Shown here piece by piece: positions 31,601-40,000 of a stretch of DNA of 40,000 nucleotides. A program made the translations under genes and the position numbers. This stretch comes from Cryptococcus deneoformans JEC21 (taxonomy: Eukaryota > Basidiomycota > Tremellomycetes > Tremellales > Cryptococcaceae): assembly GCF_000091045.1 (NCBI RefSeq), contig NC_006685.1:611201-651200 (forward strand), given 5' to 3'. The stretch's first letter is position 1. Every line of letters begins with the position of its first letter. The notes beneath the pieces are model-generated. The model saw only the letters and a program-made list of their open reading frames with translations. It made no database searches and was not told the DNA's origin.

Positions 31601-34600
31601 GAGTACAATTTTGAAGATGACCGGTCTATTATCTCTGCGAGAACCACTGAGGAACGAGACACTCTGGATGATGGTAGCTCAAATGGTGATAAGGGGGACC
31701 GATTCTACGAGGCCCACGATCAACAAACGGAAGTAAGTCCCTTTGGACCATACCACCGTCAACTCATACTGATGAAGTACAGAGTCAAAAAAGTGCTCTT
31801 CGACAAGTCACATTTGAGTTTTCTTTCTCCGTCGGCAAGCTTCAAGCATCGTTGTTCAAGTCGGTTTCGCCGACTACGGAAAGACCTTTGGCGGACGCTG
31901 TGCTCGAAGGCTTCGGTCTCACTTTTGCTCTACGTAAATGGGACATGTCTGTGGACCTATTCCTTCGGTCTGTTACCCTTGCCATGATTGAGCAGGGCAG
32001 TGCCCGTCGGCCACTCCTGTCCTCGGCAAGTGAGGGCGGCAATTCACCTTCCGATCTGAAGCTGGTTCAAGTCAAGTACCTGAAGGCTCAAAAAGACTCG
32101 CCAGAGTTTATGACCAAGCACGAAGGGGTTGATACCAGCATTGACACTGAGCTTTCTACATTCAAATTCACGATATCTCCTGAACCTATTCTGTACCTCT
32201 ACGACTTCATAATGACCACTTTTGTACCCAACAACCAATCATCAGTCAACCAGCCATCTCAAGGCGTAGAAACTCAGGTCCTGGGAGTGGATCAAGAGGA
32301 GGCTCAGCCTTCTACAGATAAGATGCGCATACGCGTGAAACTTACAAGCGCACAAGTCGCCCTCGAAAACAATGGCAACAAGTTTGCGCTACTTGCCTTA
32401 CCATCAGCGGATGTAGCCATTTTGCTTCGCAATGGTGGTCTTCGAGTAGGGGCTCGCCTCGGTAATCTTTCTCTGGAAGATTTATCCCCAGAACCTGTCG
32501 CAGACACTTCATTCAAAAAGCTTCTTTCCATCGAGGGCGGCGAGTTGGCAGACTTCAGCTATGAGACTTTCGACCCAACAGATAAGGAAACGTTCCCGGG
32601 TTACAATTCATCAGTCAACCTTCGCGCCGGTTCTTTCAAGTTTACCTTTATGGAAAAACCAATCAGTGACTTGTACGCTTTTGCTACCAAATTTGCTCGT
32701 ATGAAGGCTGTCTACGACGCCGCCCAACAAGCGGCTGTGCAACGCGCGTCAGAAGTCACACGAATGCACTTTGACGTGGTCATCAAAACTCCAATCATTA
32801 TTCTTCCTCGGGACGGCATTACCTCGCCCGATCGACTCATCCTACGTTTGGGAGAGATCATTGCCAAGAATGAGTATTTTAATGACCCCGACGATACTAG
32901 TGCTATCGACGCAAGTTTGCGTGGGATCAACGTGGCGTCAGAGATTATGGTTGGGGACAAGAAGGCAATCCTGCAGATGATAGATGACGTGGCCATCACT
33001 GCGAGCATCAGACAAGCAGGCGGTACAGCCCACAGATCCGATCCTCATCATGCGGACACTGAAATTACTACCAACATGTCTGACGTAAAGCTTTCCCTTA
33101 CTCAACGGCAGTATGTGCTCTTGATGTGTGTTTTGGAGGCTCTTCCTCGTGCACTTAACGATGTAAGCGACGCCGAGACTCCTGCAGAATCCTTAGAGGA
33201 CACACCTGAAACTTCTACTCCTTCAACTCCAGATTCTGTGGAAATACGCGAGGCGACGGGGGTTAGTCTTGAGCCGGAGCTGGTTGTTTCCCAAGACCAG
33301 CGACAATTGGATGTGAAGCTCTGGACGGCGTTCGACTTTGTTTTCTCAGTTGATACCATCGCGTTAGAAATCTATTCTGTGGACGCCATCACCGAGGACG
33401 ATTTGAAGAGCAACAGCATAGCTCGATTTGCGCTCGTAAAATCCCATCTCGGTTTCAAGAAATTATCGGACGGTGCGACAGAAGCTGAATTTTCCCTCAA
33501 AACACTCTCATTCTCCAATACTCGAACGGGTAACAGCGTATTTCGTGATATCATTCCACCTGCCAGTCACGAAGGTAACCAAATGTACGTGGAAAGTTAA
33601 AGCGTTATCAATTTTTTGCTAATACAAGGTTAAGAATGCTGCAATACACAATGACAGGCGGGACGGATCCGTCAGCTCTGGCCATTGTCACTGTTGATAG
33701 CCCTCAATTGATTCTTGCTGTTGATCCCCTGGCTGCTCTTCTCGAGTTTGCTGTTAGCCCGTTTAAGAAACATGCTGACGCCGAATTGCAACCTCAAGAG
33801 AATGTAGAGCAAGCAGATGAGTTTGAAGAAGGCCCCAAGCAAGGTGCATCCCTTTCATTCCGAGTCGAGGTCGTGAAAGCGACTGTTGTTGTCATTGCCG
33901 ACGATACCAATCCGAAGACTCAAGCCATTCAACTCAACATTAAGGAAGTTTTGCTTTCACAGCAGAGTATACTCGCTCTCAAGGTTGACAGAATTGGCAT
34001 GTCTTTTGGCCGAATGGATCGTCCCAATGACAGAGTGAAGTTCCTCGACGATCTCAGCATGGCTTTGTCTCTTGACACAAGGCGGAAGGGATCTCAACAG
34101 ATGACAAGCTTCGAAGTAGAAATTCCCGACCCGGTCATCTTCCGAGCGTCGTACACTAACATTATGCTCATCATTGATATCGTGAACAAGGCTACTACAG
34201 TTGCTGCTAAAGCATTAGCACCAGCCGAGGGAACAGGAAGAGCAGAGAAAGATTCAAAATCTTTGACGAAAGATAGTGCTTATGGAACTTCTTCAGCTGC
34301 CGTCATGGACCCTAGGCGCTCCAGACGCCGTAGTTCTGTCACTCGTCGGACGTCCATCAGCAAGCGGAGACGTTCCTTGGAAGGACCGCAAGTGATTATC
34401 TCAAAAGAACAAGTAAGTAGCGATACTGTGAATGCAGTTTAATAATATAACTGACTGTCTCTAAGCTCGAAGCACGTGTCAATGGCTTCCAGTTCGTTCT
34501 TGTCGGTGACCTTCAAGAAATGCCTATGGCTCACTTATCTACCGATGCTTTTAACGTGTCAATCCAAGACTGGTCTGGAGATGTAATTCTTCTTTGCCCT

Positions 34601-37600
34601 TTTTCTCTGTTGCTGTCACTGATTGTCGCCTGTAGCTGAAATTGGCTACATCTATTACTACCTCTGTTCGGTATTTCAACCTGGCCAACTCTTATTTCGA
34701 ACCGTTAGTAGATCCTTGGAACTTTGATCTTACAGTGAGTACTCTCTCTGTCATACGTAACTCGCAATGCTTAACGGTCCCAAGGTCAACCGTGTGTCTG
34801 CTGGCCCCCAGAATAGCCCACTTAACGTCAAGCTCAGCGCTCGGGAACGTCTGGAAGTCAACCTCACTTCTGCTTTCATTGAGTTAGCTATCACTTCAAT
34901 GACAATTTGGAGCAAAGAAGGGGAGCGGGCTATGGCTGGGCGGGGATCCGACGCTCCTTTCAGAGTTCGAAACTTGACTGGTTTGAGTATACTGATATGG
35001 CCAGAGGCAACAGATCTCGGGAAGGCTGTTACTGGTGTCAAGCGGCTGGATGATGGGGCTGATGTGCCATGGAGATTTGAGGACCGTAAGCATACCCGAG
35101 AAGTAAGTATTTATAGTATCGACTGCATCTTTGCTCATACTCTAGTATAGAACATATCGGCTGTTCGACACAACTCTCTAGGCATACAGCTGCAGGACAC
35201 ACCATGGGATCCTTTGCGTGATATATCAGTAGATAGAGCGGGTGACCACATCCTCACTCTTCGCCCCCGGCTTGACAGGGTTTCACATCAGATTGCCTGT
35301 GAGATCAAATTGGTGAATAACATCAAAGTCATCACATTTAGGTCTACCTTAAATGTGGAAAATAAAACAAGTCTGCCTGTAGAAATGATTGTGGTCGACT
35401 CTCATGGGAAAGCAGCATCTGCAGCATTGAAAATAAATCCAGGCGAATCATGTCCTCTTCCTCTGGAAGCTGCTTTTGAGAAACGATTCCGGTTGAGACC
35501 GTTGCGTGAGTGCTCTTTGCCTTTTTTATGTCGTTACTAACCCGTTGCAGGGGGATTCGGTTTTGATTTTAGTTGGTCGGCTCCTCTCCATTGGAAGACT
35601 TTGTTAGCAAAACCGATTCGGCCTATCAGTTGCAAGCATCAAACTCCAAAAGAACCCGCTTTCTATTTCCAGGCCCAAGCCAACTTCGATCCTAAAGACC
35701 CCGCTGCGAGAATTTATCCTCGTATGGCTCTAGTCCTACGAGCACCCGTGGAACTTGAAAATCTATTACCTTATGACCTGAAGTTCCGCGTGCATGACAA
35801 GAACAGTGGGCTTAGCTCCAGCAGTTTCCTAGTCAAAGGTGGCTCAAGCCCTATTCACACTGTGGAGTTGTCTCATATGTTCCTACTCAACGTCACACCG
35901 GAAGAGACAAGTGAGTTTTTAAGTCTATGAACGTCAACGACCTGTTTTTAATGCGATCTGTAGGCTTCAAACAGAGTGAATATGCTATCATTAACACAGA
36001 CGACCCTGAGCTGCCGATCGAAGATAACTTCCAATTGACAGATCAGCAAGGGTTAAAAACCACATTGAAGCTTCATTATACGTAGGTGATTAGTTGTACC
36101 AGGTTACTTCCCTGCTAATGGATTTCCAAGTACGTATCCCAACTCTGGAGGAGCCTTCAAAGTGCAGATTTACAGTCCTTTTATATTCATGAACAAGACC
36201 GGTCTTCCCTTTGATCTTGCTGCTAAGACTTGGGCAGGTGGTCAGAGGCCTATCGCTGGACGAGATCAATTTGAAAGTGAGTAACAATGGCTCACTGAAG
36301 TGGAAGCAGGTGGAAGCTTATTGTTTATCACAGATGACTGGCAGAATGAAACGCCCACTCCGTTTTGTGAGTATGCAAACGGCGATTAATTGGTGGGATC
36401 AACTGACGTTATCAAAGTATTTTCATTCCCAAACGAAGATCGACGCAGCCGACTTCATATCCGAGTCAATAACTCGAAGTGGTCTCAAGTAAGTTGATTC
36501 TAACGTGAAGGTTATGTCTGCTTGATGCTGATTTTAGACTTAGCCTGTATCTTTCGAGCCTGTATCTGCCGACATGCAGATTGTAGTGCCCAGTGCATCT
36601 GGAGATAATGATAATTACGTCGGTCTATCATATGCGGAGGGTATAGGAAAGGTATGTCCTTTTTGCAATGAAGTTAAAGGTGATATTAATAGTATATGCA
36701 GTATAAACTGACCAAGGTAATCACCATCGCTCCGAGATTCCTGGTCAAAAACATCTACTCCCGTCCCATAAAGATCCGGCAATATGGAACCCGCCATGAG
36801 TATTCTGTTGGTGTCGGTGAACGAATTGCAATCCATCAATTGCAGCGTGGGGCTCCTCCTCAGTTAGCCATGGCATTTGATGAGCCGAACGTAACTTGGT
36901 GAGTGCTTCCGGACAATGTATAGGTGCGATACTGATTATAGAAAAGGTCCGCGCCATTCAATATTGCTGATCTTGGGCGCACTAATATCACTGTCAGGCG
37001 ACAATCAGGGAGTAATTCCAAGACATATCTAATGCGTGTTGAAACGCACTTAGAAGGTTCTAGTATTTTCCTGTATGTCTCGAAAGAGAAGGATGATGCT
37101 TGGCCTCTCCGCTTGCGGAATGACACAAATCTGTCGCTGGCTTTCCAACAGATCGTTAGTGTTTTGGGCTTTCGTTGTTGGTTTTCAGTCTGTTAATGAT
37201 CACATCAGGACCATGATCCAGCTTTGACTGACCGAGAAAGGGCACGTCCTGTACATTTCCTGCCTCCCCGCTCCGTGCAGAACTATGCTTGGGACTGGCC
37301 TACCGCTGGCAATAAACGAATCAAGCTATACGTTGACCCTGGGAACACTTCGAGTGGTGAGAAGGGAGTGGAGCTTCCCAACGCAATCGACATGATGGCC
37401 ATAGGAATCCAGCCACCTATGAAAGTACCTGTGAGTCCCACCATGATGTTATTTGCCGTGTGCCCGCTGATCACACTCAGTCCACCACCGCCAACAAACG
37501 TTCTACTACCGTCTCGATTGATGTACGAGCAGATGGCGGGTCACAGCTCCTCACCATCTCTCCATACAACGAGGAAACCAGTGTATACAAACCAACACGG

Positions 37601-39806
37601 CCAGGGGCAGGCATTAGGCGTAGCGAGAGTACTACTTCGCTTTCATCGTCGACTGTGGCGTTTGAGACCATCTCAGTCAGCGAAAAGCCGACGATGAATA
37701 TTACAGTCGAGCTCGAGGGTATAGGTATATCAGTGATAAGCAGACGGCCAGACGAACTACTCTACTTTTCTCTGAGAGGGCTCAAACTGGGGTACTCGGA
37801 CTATCCTCAGTACTACGACGTTTTTGTGGACTGCAAGTGGATACAAATTGATAATCAACTTTTCGGAGGCCTGTTCCCCATCATTTTCTACCCCACTGTA
37901 GTGCCCAAAGACGGCAAGGAACTCGAATCGCACCCTACACTCCAGTCATCGGTCACCGTCCTAAAAGATCAATGTATGTGGTAGTCCCTACTTAATGACG
38001 TTTACTTATATGGTGTGTAGCCCATGGTGTCATCTTTGTTAAATACGCAACTATACTGCTGCAGTCGATGACTATAGAAATGGACGAAGACTTCTTGTTC
38101 GCGCTTCTTGACTTCGTCAAGTTCAAAAACGCTTCGTGGAAGGAAGAAGGACAAGAGTGGGTATCCTATTTCTAGAGTGATGATTTGTGGTTAACAACTG
38201 TGTATAGTGTCCTCATCGAACATCCCAAAGATATCCCGGAGCCTGACATATCAACCACTAAGGCGGACGTCTTCTTTGAGGCTTTGCAACTCCAACCAGT
38301 GGCTCTTGAACTATCTTTTATGAGGACTGATAGAGTCAATGTAGACGAAAAGTAAGTCTGTCACGCAGCTGAGAGACTGCTCCCTGACAATGTCCACATA
38401 GAGTTTCAACCCGTAATCCCTTCTATTATGCTCTAAATGCCCTAACCATGACGATTGGCAATGTCAACGCAGCCCCGCTCGCTTTCCGTGCCCTTTTCCT
38501 TGAAAATGTGCGACTGAGCATACCGTCGCTCCAAGAGCGCGTCATACTGCATTATCAAGAACAGTTTATCTCTCAAATCTATCGAGTACTTGGCTCAGCC
38601 GATTTCTTGGGCAACCCCGTCGGCCTCTTCAACAATATTAGCTCTGGATTTTCCGATATTTTCTACGAGCCTTATCACGGTATGGTTATGCACGGCAACA
38701 AGGATATTGGATTGGGAATTGCTCGAGTATGTTTCGGGGCTATGCTGTGGGGAGACCGCTGACATATAGAATAGGGTGCAACAAGTTTTGCCAAGAAAAC
38801 GGTGTTTGGTATCTCAGATAGCGTCACCAAGTTTACAGGTAGTATTGGAAAGGGTTTGTCAGCAGCAACGCTTGATGCGGAGTTCCAAAGCAAACGGCGG
38901 ATGACACAAAGACGTAACAAACCCAAGCATGCTTTATACGGCGTTGCAGCGGGTGCAAGTGCGTTTGCCGATAGCGTTACCAGCGCTTTTGAGGGTGTGG
39001 CTGTAAGTGGATTATTCAAACCAAAGAACTAGTCAACGTTAGCGATACTGACAGGATGGACTTGTAGTCAAAGCCCATGGAAGGCGCTGAAAAGGGAGGT
39101 GCTGCAGGGTTCGCCAAGGGTGTGGGCAAAGGTTTCGTGGGCCTTTTCACGAAGCCCGCTGTTGGCGTGATGGATTTCCTATCTGCTTCGACCGAGGGCA
39201 TACGGAACACCACCACAGTGTTTGATCAGGCCGAGCTTGATAGGGTCAGGCTTCCACGTTACATAGCATCCGATGGTGTTCTACGAGTAAGTTCATATGC
39301 GCAATATAGCGATGTGTCATAGATAAGGAGCTAATGTTTCATCAAGCCATTCTCTGCTCGTGAAGCGCTTGGCCAATCGTGGCTGAAGGATCTTGGTGAG
39401 TTTCTGCCATGTGGAACAAAATTAGATCTGACGATATTTCGATAAGACGCCGGTGCCTTCTTCCACGATTCTTACATTGCGCATATTGATCTTCCTGGCG
39501 ATGACGCTATATCTATTCTGTCCAACAACCGCATCCTCCAAGTGCAACTCAGGAAATTGCGTGTCATCTGGCAAGTGCCTTTCGAGGAATTACAATCATT
39601 GTCGCTTGAGGCCAATGGTATCAATCTGGTGAATCGAGATGGACGAGGTGGACCGTTCTTGCCCATACCGGATCAGAAAGCTAGGGAATGGTATTTCAAG
39701 CAGATTGGCAAGTGAGTATCGTCGCTGTTCAGCTAGTGCGAAATACTGAATTTTCGCCAGGGTTGTGGTTGCTTATAATAAAGCACACAGTCAAAGGGAG
39801 GATTGA
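28638..39806 (+). CDS. VPS13: Bridge-like lipid transfer protein Vps13
   Basis: 3200 residues (yeast 3144), 32 exons: 28638-28740, 28805-29220, 29271-29480, 29528-29584, 29633-30877, 30929-30981, 31034-31223, 31271-31732, 31783-33584, 33629-34412, 34466-34582, 34636-34734, 34785-35102, 35151-35505, 35551-35910, 35964-36081, 36131-36276, 36310-36366, 36418-36488, 36544-36651, 36702-36898, 36947-37154, 37209-37430, 37481-37973, 38021-38156, 38208-38351, 38402-38726, 38775-39002, 39068-39286, 39347-39395, 39447-39711, 39761-39806. Vps13 is a rod-shaped protein that moves phospholipids between membranes at contact sites. The chorein domain (about 1-120) has YVENLNAQDLSLSLFSG, VKIVIDDIYVLARARP. 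The adaptor-binding repeats begin near 1955; an ATG2-like C block (FYYALNALTMTIGN) is near 2825; the C-terminal PH-like part is about 3120-3200. The frame holds at every join. Exon 32 is chosen over the TGA at 39712 because it adds a plausible KVVVAYNK tail. Confidence 0.95.
36277..36309 (+). other. 33-nt intron in VPS13
   Basis: Begins GTGAGT, contains CTCACTGAAG as a possible branch region and ends AAGCAG. Removing it joins GRDQFES to GSLLFITDDWQNETP in frame; retaining it keeps the length divisible by three but replaces one residue by a foreign stretch. Confidence 0.75.
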
Positions 39807-40000
39807 TTAATGCGTGCAGTTTTTAAGGACTTGCAAGGGAAAGCAGTGTGAAAATGAGAGTGTAGTTTGTATATCGATAATATCATAGAGTAGATTACAC
39901 AGTGTTACGAAGAACTTAAAATGTCTGCTGGTGCATTGTACTTTCTCCTGGTAGTTTCTATACCCAATATACATGCAAAGTCCATGACCAGATCAATAGG
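39807..40000. other. VPS13 3' flank
   Basis: 194 bp of AT-rich sequence after the VPS13 stop to the window edge, expected to be 3' untranslated region. Nothing else seen. Confidence 0.5.

Noticed and set aside
1..40000. CRISPR array, insertion sequence, retroelement or biosynthetic cluster
   Set aside because: No regularly spaced repeats, transposase, reverse transcriptase or set of tailoring enzymes was seen anywhere; the genes are mainly conserved eukaryotic housekeeping genes.

Overview
The window is a 40-kb piece of a fungal nuclear genome, most likely a basidiomycete yeast of the Cryptococcus type (Tremellomycetes). The reasons are dense genes broken by very many short introns (83 inferred here, mostly 44-76 nt) with CTRAY-like branch points and YAG acceptors, short shared promoters, and no operons, Shine-Dalgarno sites or prophage. 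Species is inferred from gene style and protein resemblance, not from a database match. No mobile element, tRNA, rRNA or CRISPR array was seen.

Layout, left to right: a possible 3' end of a + strand gene at the left edge; a glycerol-3-phosphate acyltransferase (Gpt2/Sct1 type, -); head-to-head with it a mitochondrial PPR-like protein (+); a small C-terminal-membrane-anchor protein (-); a TauD/Jlp1-type 2-oxoglutarate dioxygenase (-); the ribosome-biogenesis GTPase Bms1 (-); head-to-head with it a BRD7/9-like bromodomain protein (+); the CCR4-NOT subunit Caf40/Rcd1 (-); head-to-head with it a WLM/Wss1-type metalloprotease with a RanBP2 zinc finger (+); a single-pass membrane protein without an obvious signal peptide (+); ESCRT-I Vps23/Tsg101 (-); head-to-head with it porphobilinogen deaminase Hem3 (+); and the complete 3200-residue lipid-transfer protein Vps13 (+), which fills the right quarter.

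Gene models were spliced by hand. Each internal join keeps frame and, for the recognised families, restores conserved sequence. Most of the genes are housekeeping and do not form one pathway. Possible functional pairings are Vps23 (known in C. neoformans to affect growth on heme iron) sharing an upstream region with the heme biosynthesis gene HEM3, and Vps23 and Vps13 both acting on endosomal membranes.

The most unusual content is in gene structure: an 8-nt microexon and a GC-AG intron inside the Wss1-like protease, whose zinc motif is spread over three exons; an 11-nt microexon next to the iron-binding histidine of the dioxygenase; a second GC-AG intron in BMS1; a 33-nt intron in VPS13; and a clean 65-bp tandem duplication between HEM3 and VPS13. 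I found no convincing new multi-gene system.
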